A stretch of DNA of 64,000 nt from Auanema rhodensis (GCA_964057225.1 OZ059896.1:15822501-15886500), one strand, 5' to 3'. Shown: positions 48,701 through 58,459, counted from the stretch's first letter. The notes: generated by a model not told the origin, from the sequence alone. Numbers and translations are program-made.

Positions 48701-50286
48701 GAGGCTAAGAACATCCAGAAATCAAGACAAATCTTAAAAGAAAAGAAATATACTAACGCAAAAAAAAAGGTAAATTACATTGAAAATTTCAGTATCCTCA
48801 ACTTTACTGGCAGACACAATAATGGATAGGGCAAAATCGTAAAGTATACGGAAATTAGGAGCAACACTCTGAATAAAAGCGATTAAAAAAATAAGTTAAC
48901 AAATACTTACTTCAACAACGGAGATATATTCTTTCAAAAAGGTGCAGAGGAAAAGAGATAAAACATGAATAAACTTCTGATCAGTATCAGAACCATTAAT
49001 ATAGGCTGCTTCCAAATTTGGATTATTAAAATCAATGATATTACGAAGCTACAAAGAAAATACATATATTAAATCATTAAATTATAAGAACAGACCTCAT
49101 TCAAAGTTAAAAAGAACATATCTCGGTATATATCATCTCTTTCAGGAGTGTGTTCAATCCGAATTGATGCCACTTCGGTGAGACATTGAAGAGTAATGGT
49201 TCGATAAGATTCCAAACTCAAAAACTAAAACTAAAGATTTGCTTGAACTGTTTTTAGTTTTCTCACATTTTGGCATAACAAAGAAACAATTTTAGATTCA
49301 AAAACATATCCAATAGGAATCCATGATAGAAATCGATGTAATGTCGTCAATGTAGCTCTAACCATAGAATCACTAGGACATTTTTCCTTTAAAAAACAAC
49401 ATTAGATCTTAAGCATGAATAGAAAGATTACCAAAATTTCTACACATAACTGAAATACATCCCGGAACTGATCGCAAAAATGTTGCTTTAAATATAATTC
49501 TTTAGCTTGAGTTAAATTTTGTCCGCCGAAATCAAAAACGTCTTCACTAAAAGGGAAGCATTGAAAAAAACACGTAATTGACCTTCACTAACCTTAATAA
49601 ACTTAAAATATTCATGTTATTTATACAAATATTAGCATCTGCCTTCGATGATGAAACAATATCGTGAATAAAAGAAGGCCAATTACGGGGCCATTCTTGC
49701 TTTACAATCTGGAGAACAGTAATAACTTAAGAAATAAATGAGTGAAAATACTTGAACGAGAACTAAATTGAGTTTGTGCAATAATACTGTTAACATCTGA
49801 TTACTCTGGGTTGCGGAGTTCGCACTTAACTCTAAGATGTGCTTAACAAGGAAATTTCGAATTCCTTCTCTCTGTATCACAGGAAGTGCTTTCCATCTCA
49901 AAATATCGAGAAAATGTATAAAATGTCATAAAACCTTATGAATTACCTGGTATGCACAGCATTCTCTAACAGTTGGAGAGCAAAATATTTAGATTCAACA
50001 GATTGCGAAAGCTCGAGAATAGAATCGACCTTAAAGACCTCAGACTTAATTTTTTCACTAGCATTTTTTAACCTTCATCCAAGCATCGGGATCCTGCTTG
50101 ATTCTAACAAGTAATTCATTTGCTTTTCTCTGCTCATCTCCTGAGCCATGATTTAGAATATAGAGAACCTGAGTATTTAATTCGAGGAAAATATTTCATA
50201 TGCATGCATACCTGATCAACAATTTGCACATTAAGTTTTTCCTGTCCAAGAAAATGCCTCTCCGCTAATTCTAGCACAGTTGACAT
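45781..50286 (-). CDS. xpo-1: Exportin-1 (CRM1)
   Basis: About twenty exons with short introns on the minus strand; ATG at 50286 and TAA at 45783-45781, giving a protein of roughly 1,070 residues, the normal size. The start reads [20 protein letters not shown]. Central CRM1 blocks are intact: [39 protein letters not shown] and [20 protein letters not shown]. The C-terminus runs [16 protein letters not shown] to [11 protein letters not shown]. The NES-groove cysteine equivalent to human Cys528 is kept in [13 protein letters not shown] (codon at 48334-48332), so leptomycin B sensitivity is expected. CRM1 is the HEAT-repeat receptor that, with RanGTP, exports leucine-rich-NES cargo and some RNPs through nuclear pores. 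The ATG abuts a TTTTTGAAG acceptor, suggesting SL trans-splicing. Upstream are three consecutive small hairpins. Confidence 0.97.
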
Positions 50287-50930
50287 CTTCAAAAACCAAA
50301 AGAAACTTATTTCAAAAAACTCGAACACGACATTAAAAAAAGAATGAACTACTGAACGGCGTTATTTTTCTACTAATAACCGTTCATGCAAAAATGTTAC
50401 TGCGTACACTTACGCAAATCAACACGGCCATAGCCGTGCCCTTTTGGCAGTTAAAGGGATAAAAGCCATTCAAATTGCTCTTGATTCAATATTATCAAGA
50501 AATGATTAAAAGTGCGAACAAGCAGGAAAATTGTTGAAAAAAGTAGCTTCCCTGACTAATTCGAAATTAAAAAAATATTATTGTAGATGCTAGTATATAG
50601 CATCGCACACGTTTCCCAAACATAACAAATCAATATTAATAATTGAAATACAATATACATGATGAAACATTTAACAAGAAATCATAATAATTAAGATTCC
50701 GATAGAGTAAATGAACAAGTAATATATGAAACATTTATCATCATTCGTCTTATTCATATTGTATCATTAATTTATGCGAAGATAAAAATCTATCAATGGA
50801 ATGTACTAAAATCACTTATATCAACACAATACAAAATCTAGAGGCCCCAAGATGTCAATAACGTGAGTAAAATTATGCAAATGTGGGAGCAGTCGAAGTA
50901 TACAAATATTTTACATCACCTACTATTAGA
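50287..50930. other. xpo-1 upstream region / RNASEK 3' flank
   Basis: AT-rich 640 bp. The first 150 bp beyond the xpo-1 start hold three inverted repeats at 50354-50385, 50401-50416 and 50423-50438. The rest is the 3' flank of RNASEK. No coding exon. Confidence 0.6.
50354..50438. promoter_or_regulatory. Three consecutive inverted repeats upstream of xpo-1
   Basis: GAACGG...CCGTTC (50354-50385, 20-nt interior with further partial pairing), TGCGTA-CACT-TACGCA (50401-50416) and CACGGC-CATA-GCCGTG (50423-50438). Each has a perfect 6-bp stem and they lie 70-150 bp upstream of the xpo-1 ATG. The middle one shares its TGCGTA/TACGCA arms with the repeat in the neighbouring V-ATPase promoter. Confidence 0.45.
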
Positions 50931-51325
50931 TTAGAAAACAGTTTGAGTATTAAACTTGTTCTGCCAGAAAACAAGAATTAGGGTTACTCCGTACATTCCA
51001 GCGGCAATCCAACATTGAGTAGCCTTCTCACTGTACTTGGCTTCAATAACGCTAAAAAAATTGAATAATTTTTGTCACATATGCTGCACTGTTGTCAAAA
51101 AACTAAGTATTAAGCTTACCTCGTTGAAGGATTTTCCTCAGTGAAATGAAGGTCGGGGAAGAGAGTTACAGCTTGGGTGTAAAAGAATACTCCTAGAATT
51201 CCGAGAAAGATGACACCCCAAACGGACATTACCATGCTGAATAATTGTGTAAGGCAGTTTTCCAGTGATGAAACTTACCAAAAAGCAGAAGTAGTAGGTC
51301 CCAAAATTGGACAGATTTTGCCCAT
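50931..51325 (-). CDS. RNASEK: Ribonuclease kappa homologue (RNASEK), V-ATPase membrane-sector protein
   Basis: Three exons; ATG at 51325, TAA at 50933-50931; 94 residues against 98 in the human short form. Two membrane helices: FCMVMSVWGVIFLGILGVFF and CWIAAGMYGVTLILVFWQNK. Between them lies LFPDLHFTEENPSTSVIEAK, with the family's FTE motif. The N-terminus carries KICPILGPTTSA, matching the CCGPK-type start of animal RNASEK. Despite its name the protein is now known as a component of the animal V-ATPase Vo sector (the yeast subunit f counterpart) needed for endocytosis. It is head to head with V-ATPase subunit e, 610 bp between start codons. A TTTTTCAG acceptor lies a few bases before the ATG. 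Confidence 0.9.
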
Positions 51326-51935
51326 GATGCTCTGAAAAATACGTATTCTTAGTATTAAAAAAGAGAAAAAGTTAACCATAAGATAAAAACAAAGATAAGG
51401 CTATGATAAGGCGAGAGGCCTCAGGAAATCGTCAATAATTTCCATACTATAGATGATTAATGTTGGAAAATTAAAACTTATGCTTACATGAAAGTTTGCT
51501 ATGAAATTTATGAAAAAGTTATGGTATGTGTATTCAACAATTTGATAGAAAGACAAAAATACAGACTCCTCTCCAAAAAGAGCATTGATTTTCGGTCGCC
51601 ATACGCCCGCTGCGTATAGAAAAATACGCAACACGTTCAATAAAGCTATTTATGAAAAAAACATATGAAAAATAGTTTTGCAATTAAAACAATTTTTATT
51701 TTAATTTTTCTTATGTAAAATACCACCACTTAAGAAATAAAAAAGTTATTAATTTTTTTAAAAATTTCATTATAAGTTATTTTCTTTTAAATGATTTTTG
51801 GAGCGTGTTGCGTATTTGTGAACATCGATCTCTAGTCCATTCATCGAGAGCTTCACCGTGCGAGGCTCCGCTCATTTTCATTTTAATATTTTTACTGTTT
51901 TATTATAATTTCATTGTATTTTTTTCTTTTTTAAG
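51326..51935. promoter_or_regulatory. Shared divergent promoter region of RNASEK and V-ATPase subunit e
   Basis: 610 bp between divergent start codons. It contains a perfect 14-bp inverted repeat (AAATACGCAACACG at 51622-51635 and CGTGTTGCGTATTT at 51804-51817), plus a local hairpin TGCGTAT-AGAAAA-ATACGCA at 51611-51630. A GC-richer block follows at 51820-51875. Coregulation is inference from layout and the shared function of the products. Confidence 0.55.
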
Positions 51936-52312
51936 ATGGGAGTTGTTATTCCTCTTGTGTCTGTCACAGCTTTTTGGCTTCTTATTGGTATCGGAGGGCC
52001 ATTCCTTGTACCTAAAGGACCAAACAGAGGTTATATTTAATTTTTATTATTATTTAACTATTTTAACTTTAAGGAATTATTCAAACTATGATTATTATGA
52101 CCGCTGTCTGCTGCCACGTTTTCTGGATCATGGTAAGTAGTTTTTGAAATATTTATTCATCAGAAAACAGCTAAGTTTTTAGCTTAATAATGTATTTTAT
52201 CATTCAGATTTACCTTCACCAACTTAACCCCTTAATTGGACCACAAATCAATGTAAAGACTATTCGCTGGATTTCTGAGAAGTGGGGAGACGCTCCACAA
52301 GTTCACAACTAA
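51936..52312 (+). CDS. vha-17: V-type proton ATPase subunit e (Vo sector)
   Basis: Three exons give an 85-residue protein with two membrane helices: [20 protein letters not shown] and [19 protein letters not shown]. The family motif PKGPNRG lies between them, and [11 protein letters not shown] follows helix 2, as in animal ATP6V0E. The ATG abuts a TTTTTTAAG acceptor, so the mRNA is probably trans-spliced right at the start codon. Subunit e is a small membrane-sector protein required for assembly and proton pumping of the V-ATPase in endomembranes and, in worms, in excretory and epidermal cells. Human members are 81 residues, so the size is normal; the short C-terminal tail [12 protein letters not shown] is polar. 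Confidence 0.95.
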
Positions 52313-52783
52313 GATATACATAGAGTCGTCGAATGTTAGTTTTAATCTACCGAAATTTCTATCTTCTTCACTAGTTTTGTATGGCTCACTGTAGCTAATA
52401 TGTGCCTTATTGGTTATTTTGTACCGAAAGGGGTTTAGCAGAGCATGAGTTTCTTCCCAGAAACTAACATATATTTTTTTACATTCCAGCTCCGTGATAT
52501 ACGCTTAGATACCTAGACTTATGATTAATTTTTCATACTTTTTATTGTATATTAACAGAAATGTATTTTTTAATCGCAATGTTATTCTAAGTGCACAGGC
52601 CTAAACTAAATGTAACTAAAGTTTGATCGAACATGTACATGTGACTTGTAAGCTTTCTCAACCAAGATCCTCTGTTGCAGGCTTCTGTTTCAGCTTGAGA
52701 ACATATTTTATAAGTTTGGTTTGTCATATGGGAACTGTAGAAGACCTATAAAAGTTAAACTTAATAATAATATTTCCTTTCTG
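52313..52783. other. Convergent 3' region, vha-17 and lipase
   Basis: AT-rich sequence holding the 3' UTRs of two genes that face each other. No coding exon seen. Confidence 0.6.
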
Positions 52784-53953
52784 TCATCCAACCTCATATT
52801 TTGTATGATAAGGTGCAGTTAAAAGCTCACTTATTCGAAATGGAAAATCTGGAACCCAATCACCATCACGTATGATTCTAAAAGATTTATGAATCTGAAA
52901 CTATTCAAATATATGACTAAGTAAAATAGACTATCTAACAAGGTTGTTATGGATGTCGACGAATGTTTCATCTCCAGCTCGAGGACCGGATAAAGAGTAT
53001 TCAGTAACATCTTTTGAATACTTTTGTTTAATATGTACCGAAAATATATTTGCCATGGTTGCTCCAAGGGAATGACCACAAGTCTTAAACAAATATTTTT
53101 ATAAAATATCATTTTTTGTCAATGATATACCAGAATGTTATAATTTGGATATGCTTTAATAGCTTTTTCAATATGATTATCAATTCCAGCTTCTAAAAAA
53201 CGTTCATACGCGCGGTTATAATATCTGATCATTTTTCCTCCTAATCGAGTTTCTTCAAACATGCCAGTGAAGAATTGTATACCTTGAGTGACAAACTATA
53301 AAGAAAATAATAGAATAAAGATAAAAAAATTTTGTTTTCAACCTGAATAGGACCAACAGTGGCTTGAAAACACACAGCGATTCTTTGTCTCTCATCGTTT
53401 ATAGCTATCAAAGCTGCTAATTTTTGCTAAACATATTATTTATTTAATCATATGAAATATAACAAAACCCATACAGAACCAAAATATGTGTTTATATTGA
53501 TTTCTGCAAATACTTTTACTTCTGGATTGATTTTATTAAGACAAGATTCGACCTAAACATTACATGCATTAATAAATAATATAGAAAACAACTTACAGCA
53601 CCAGGTACCATACTATTATGAACTCGATTAGCTGCTAATATATAGAAAATTACCTCAGATCGAGCCATTGTATCACTATAAGTTGGCATAGTAAATTGAT
53701 CAAGAGGGCAGTTAATTGGTGTCAATACAGAACTGCTTGGATGACAAAGATATTTGGATGATACACAGCTTGAACTGCTAATACACCATCTGTAAAAAAT
53801 CGGTGAATGCTTGTAATGTGTATACACTTACCGGCATTTCCTCTTATTTTCAACAGATTTAGAACAAGATTCACAGGCATCATATTGTGAACAAGAGAGA
53901 CAGAGGGTCAGAAGAAAGCAAATAAAAATATAAATAACTCCAAAATTGCACAT
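52784..53953 (-). CDS. Secreted class-3 lipase with N-terminal PSI-like cysteine module
   Basis: Seven or so exons on the minus strand. I place the start at 53953, giving a signal peptide (MCNFGVIYIFICFLLTLCLS); an upstream in-frame ATG at 54025 would add 24 residues in front of it. Next comes a Cys module: CESCSKS, then KCRWCISSSSC and LCHP, the C-x2-C-x(7-8)-C-x2-WC pattern of PSI/plexin repeats. The lipase core follows: QKLAALIAINDERQRIAVCF, the nucleophile elbow TCGHSLGATMANIFS (GxSxG), SLSGPRAGDETFVD with the likely catalytic Asp region, and RDGDWVPDFPF. The His of the triad is expected near the end, for example in APYHTKYEVG, but I cannot assign it. Class-3 lipases hydrolyse acylglycerols. 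Nematodes have an expanded secreted family; the paralogue is not named. Confidence 0.85.
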
Positions 53954-54429
53954 AACTATGTTATAGTTTGGGTTAAATTCAATTACAAACTCTGAGAAAT
54001 TTGGAAAAGACACCTGTCTTGCCAAAAAGTCTCCATGGTTACAGAAAAGAGCTGGCTTCGGTTATCAGCAGGTGCAGGTACAAAAACCGAATTTTTCAAA
54101 AATGAATGATGGAGGATGATAGAGGATGATGAGTAGGTAAGACAAGAGAAAACTGAAATTATAAGCTTATTGAAACAACAATAGTCCGATTAAAAGGACT
54201 ACGAGTCATTTATATTTGTTCTGAACTATCATCTGGCAAATATATAAAAAGACAGATTATATATCGTCGTTTTCTTAGAGCAAATTGCATGTAACGTTCT
54301 TATCAGTTTAATCGAAAAGAGCGACACAATGCAATAATTGCTCACAACTATTGATATTCTTCTACGTTCAGTACCAAACACCTTCTTGTATATTCGTTTT
54401 AACTGTATTATTCTGGTTCCTACTTCAAA
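53954..54429. promoter_or_regulatory. Divergent promoter region, lipase and SH2 adaptor
   Basis: 476 bp between divergent genes. It contains an X-box-like 14-mer GTCTCCATGGTTAC at 54029-54042. The rest is AT-rich with no other motif I can defend. Confidence 0.45.
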
Positions 54430-55943
54430 ATGCTTGGATCACCAGTATCTCCAGATGAAGAGGAAGTATTGACAACCGAAGAGTATCAAATATATCTCAT
54501 GAAAGAGGTTTGTTGTATGACATCAGTATGTTATAGAAGTTGCATGTATTGTATTCAGATATCACGCTTAAAATCTCAAAATGCCCATGCAAAGGAGAAG
54601 AATAAAAAAAATGCTGAGACGGTTTCGATTATCTTGTAAAGCTAACATATGAATATTCATTATTTAGAATAATGATCTTTCTAAACAGCTTAAGCAATAT
54701 CAAGAAGAAAATAATGCTCTAAGGGCCGAAAACATCAAACTTCGAGCTGAAAGATGGAATGATGTTGAATACTTATTAAATGTTTCAATTATTAATATAT
54801 ATATACTTTCAGATAAAGAATATTTTAAAAGAAAATCAAAATTTATCTGTAGAAGTTGAAGAAATGAATGATATGTTTCAACAGCTGACAGGAACAAACC
54901 AAAATCTAAGAGATCGCTATGATCAAATGGATTCAAAAGTAAGATATATTTTTTATATTTTTCACTTATATTTAAACACTAAAGTTTATATTGATTCTTT
55001 CAATTTGTATAGCTATTTCATTTACAAGTGTTTATATACTTAATGCTCACGTTTACATGTACTAAACTGAAACTTATAACTTTTATGTGTCGAACAGTAT
55101 AGAGCTTTTGAACATATTATATTGAATATTAATTTTTATCAAGTACTGTTGAGGTATAATACTGTATTGATTTCAATTGAGTTAATACAGGTTTATAGAT
55201 AATCATATTAGTCTTCCATTCATAGCAATTTGATAAAAATCATAGATATGCACTTCAATTTGAATTCTTTCTAGGCAATGGAACTTGAAGAAAAATGCCG
55301 AATATTACAAAAGGAAATCAATGATGTGAATAAAGAAAGTGAAATTTTGGAAAGACTCAATGAGCAACTATTAAAGCAAAATCAGAATTTGAATAGGAAA
55401 ATAGAGGTAAAACAAAATTTATAACTAATCTATAATTTTGTTTTAGAAATTGAAAACAATTCGAACTAGTCCTGTTATTCCTGGAGTTGATACCGAAAGC
55501 ATTGATCCTGAACTAAATGGACTCCCTTATTATCATGGAGATATAGGCATTACATCTGTGCAAAGTATATTCATTACTTTACATTAAGGTCGTCAGAAGG
55601 CAGAAAAGATATTAGCTGATTCAACAGATGGATGTTTCTTGATTAGGCGATGTGAAATGAGTGTAAGTATCCAAAAACACTGTTGATTAAGTGTTTGAAA
55701 ACTAAGATGAACTAATAGATTAATTTTCAGCTTCTAGACTTTACAATATCTGTAAAGAGTGGCAAAGGAGTCAAACATTACTTAGTTAGAAAGGAAGGAA
55801 GAAGGCTTTTCATATCTTGTAATGTATTTGAATGTTGGGAAGCCTTAGTGAATTACTATAAAAGGAGGCCACTACAGAAAATAGGATCGCGACATATATC
55901 GTTGACTAGGCCATTTAATGTAGAGCTCGAAATTAGTATTTAA
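54430..55943 (+). CDS. Coiled-coil plus SH2-domain adaptor protein
   Basis: Seven to eight exons; ATG at 54430, TAA at 55941-55943; about 300 residues. The N-terminal 25 residues are acidic. A long heptad-rich coiled coil follows (YQEENNALRAENIKLRAERW, NQNLSVEVEEMNDMFQQL, EEKCRILQKEINDVNKESEI). A Pro-rich linker (SPVIPGVDTESIDPELNG) leads to a single SH2 domain at the C-terminus. In it YYHGDIG is the first strand/helix, GCFLIRRCEM holds the phosphotyrosine-binding Arg (FLVR-type), and HYLVRKEGRRLFIS and EALVNYYKRRPL follow. It is therefore expected to bind phosphotyrosine and to oligomerise. There is no kinase, SH3 or other catalytic domain. I do not know an orthologue by name. One intron near 54950-55275 is long (about 330 nt). 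Its 3' end is 63 bp from that of the alkyltransferase gene. Confidence 0.82.
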
Positions 55944-56006
55944 CCAAACATACAATAATTATACATGTTATTATACAGGCATATATGCATAAATTTCAGA
56001 ATATTC

Positions 56007-56800
56007 TTACTTATTTTGTATCATGTAATAACCTTCGGATTGTAGAATTCGTTGCTTTTTTTCCAAACCATATCCATATCCACCTAAGCTACCTCCACTC
56101 CTAATAACTCTTCAAAAAAACCAGTAATTTTCTTTGATTTGTATTTTTTATTCAAAAACCTGTGGCAAGGCACTAATATGGGAATCGGATTAGAAGAACA
56201 AGCCGTTGCAACAGCTCGTACAGCCTTTGGATTTCCTGCTTTTGTTGCAACCTAAATAACTTTTCAAAATAAAGTAAAAATAATAAAATTTTAAATCAAA
56301 ATTACGCGAACATCACAAAGCAGAACACAAAACTGTAAAGGTTATTACCTCGGCATAGGATAAACATGCACCTCTCGGGATTTCTTGTAAAACTTCCCAA
56401 ACACGTGTATAGAAAGGTGACCCTTTCAAATATAACGGCAACTTTTCAATTTCCTTACCCAAGCATGCAGCTTGAATCTTAAATTGATTTATCGAAAATT
56501 GCTTCTTCGCCTTATACGTACCTCTTTCATATATTTAACTTCTCCCTTTTCAACAATAGTCTGTGGAAATCTTTTATGAAGTTTCTCCAGAGATTTTTCT
56601 AATTCATTCTTCTTAATTTCACTTACCGCAAGGTCGAGGAAGCAAATCTCATCCGATTCCGTAACACATAGGAAGCAATCACCCAGATCGGTAGAGAAAA
56701 CATTATATTTAATTACTTTCATTATTTTAGAAGTCGTTGAATTCTTACAAGTTTGCAAGAAAAGTTTCAACATTTTGAAATATGTCCACCCTTTAACCAT
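56007..56800 (-). CDS. O6-alkylguanine-DNA alkyltransferase (MGMT/AGT family)
   Basis: Several exons on the minus strand, TAA at 56009-56007. The conserved C-terminal domain is complete: GSPFYTRVWEVLQEIPRGA, SYAEVATKAGNPKAVRAVA with the recognition helix and Arg finger, then PCHRVIRSGG with the acceptor Cys, and GGYGYGLEKKQRIL. The PCH|RV block spans an intron of about 50 nt. The N-terminal domain is short (KYNVFSTDLGDCFLCVTESD). AGT moves an alkyl group from O6-alkylguanine onto its own Cys in a one-shot repair. Start candidates in frame are 56800, 56773 and 56722; the last begins MKVIKYNV, where the family homology begins, so the first 26 residues of the longest form are doubtful. Confidence 0.9.
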
Positions 56801-57011
56801 TTATAACAGAGCACGGTTTCTTCATCAATTTTTAAATTCACTTTTTCCAAAATATAAAATTATAATTTAAGTAGTATATATCAATTATGGATATGTATAT
56901 ACATTTATAGTCATTATGATCATTCAGTTTAGAAAAATGAAGTAAAATATTTGTTTTGTAGGTCAAGCCATGACAGCAATAAGACCGAATATATTGAACA
57001 GCGCGTACGGG

Positions 57012-57093
57012 GCACTGATGTCCGAGTGGTTAAGGAGTTTGACTCGAAATCAAATGGGCTTTGCCCGCGCAGGTTCGAATCCTGCTCAGTGCG
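57012..57093 (+). tRNA. tRNA-Ser, anticodon CGA
   Basis: 82-nt class II tRNA. The acceptor stem GCACTGA pairs with TCAGTGC and the discriminator is G57093. The A box is TCCGAGTGGTTAAGG-like. The anticodon stem is TTTGA/TCAAA around the loop CTCGAAA, so the anticodon is CGA (57045-57047) and reads UCG. A long variable arm (TGGGCTTTGCCCGC) and the T-arm GGTTCGAATCC follow. No intron. TTTT follows at 57097 as a pol III terminator. It lies between the alkyltransferase and collagen genes. Confidence 0.95.
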
Positions 57094-57276
57094 AAGTTTT
57101 TGCAATTGTTGGAATAGATCACTCGTGTGATATATTATACCATGCATTGAATTTTTCAAAGAAAAAATTTCATTTTTTATAGAAGAAGTAATTATTTTTA
57201 TTGTTCGAAACTAGAAATTGATAAAAATTTAAAACATTTTTTTACAATTTATTCTCATGTTATAAGCGAAGTAATA

Positions 57277-58459
57277 TTAGGCTTTCTTATCGTAAGTGTT
57301 TGCTAAAGCAGATAAATCATAAGTTTGCTCCTCATTAGTCTGCTGATTGGCAGGCTCTTCCTTTTCATATCGCTTATTTTTGACCGAATTGTTGTTATCA
57401 ACTGTTTCCTCACGATGAGGGCAAGGACAATATGCTGCATCCTCTCCAGGGCTTCCAGGAATACCAGGCTAAAATAACAAAAAATAATGGTTGGTACTAA
57501 ATTTTAATTATTACTTGTCCAGGTCTTCCACGTGGTCCCGGCATTCCAGGTAGACCGCGCTCTCCAATTGGGCCTGGTAACCCGTCTGGCCCCTCTTCAG
57601 CAACTCCTTGCTCTCCTGGGGGACCTGGGGGACCTCGAGGTCCTGGCATACCCTTTCTTCCTGGGGCTCCAGGAGTGTATCGATATCCGGGTTCTCCAGC
57701 CTTTCCAGGAGTACCAGGGTGACCAGGTTGTCCACTTCTACCTTTTGAACCGGGTGGACCCATTGGTCCAGGAGAGCCATCGCGTCCTCCTTCTCCGACA
57801 GGCCCATTGGGACCTCTAGGTCCAGGAGTTCCGGGTTGGCCAGGTTTTCCAGGCTCTCCAGGGGCTGAATTGTAATCATAAGAACCTAATAAGGATAAAA
57901 CAATTAAACCTCCGGCAGGGCATTTGATACATCCACTTGAAGTATATCCATATCCATCGGTACTATCTTGGGCAGGAATTCCATCATAGGCGGGAGGTCC
58001 TGCAAGACCAGGAACACCATCTACTCCAGAGTGTCCTCGAGGTCCTGGTGGTCCAGGTGGACATGAACTTCTGGTCATACAACCTACAAATTTCGTTTTT
58101 AATTAATTTGTTTTGAATAATATAAAAAATAGAAATATACTTACTGCATTGTGATGGCAAATCTCTGCGATAACGAGTTCCAACTAATTTTTCAAATTTT
58201 TGAATTCGCTGTTCAGAATTTCCCAAGTTCATAACATCATTCCAGGCATCATTTGTCAAATTCTGAAACAATATTCAGAAAATCAACAAGCTTGATGAGA
58301 GTAAGAACATACTTGAACTTCTTCAAAATCTTGCATAGAATGCTTGAAGAACTCATTCCACTCGTCTATACATGATTTCAGATAAACTGTAGAGAAGGAA
58401 AGGAGTCCAAAACTCAGAATAATAGAAAAAATAGCTGCGATAGAAGCACTATCTTTCAT
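57277..58459 (-). CDS. Nematode cuticle collagen
   Basis: Four to five exons; ATG at 58459, TAA at 57279-57277. The Col_cuticle_N domain is at the start: a membrane-anchor/signal segment (ASIAAIFSIILSFGLLSFS), then CIDEWNEFFKHSMQDFEEVQ. A subtilisin/furin site (TRYRRD) precedes a Cys-containing block and the first Gly-X-Y run (CPPGPPGPRGHSGVDGVPG). A central interruption (YGYTSSGCIKCPAGG) is followed by the main Gly-X-Y runs (APGEPGKPGQPGTPG, PGAPGRKGMPGPRGPPGP, LPGPIGERGLPGMPGPRG). The C-terminus (EDAAYCPCPHREE, then a polar tail) has the closing Cys pair. Collagens of this type are secreted by the hypodermis and built into the exoskeleton. The 24-nt segment 57886-57909, in the interruption, looks like a mini-intron but is in frame. 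A TTCCAG acceptor lies just before the start. Confidence 0.93.

Noticed and set aside
57511-57879. Alternative frames across the collagen exon
   Set aside because: Shadows produced by the regular Gly-X-Y codon pattern; only the collagen frame has glycine periodicity.
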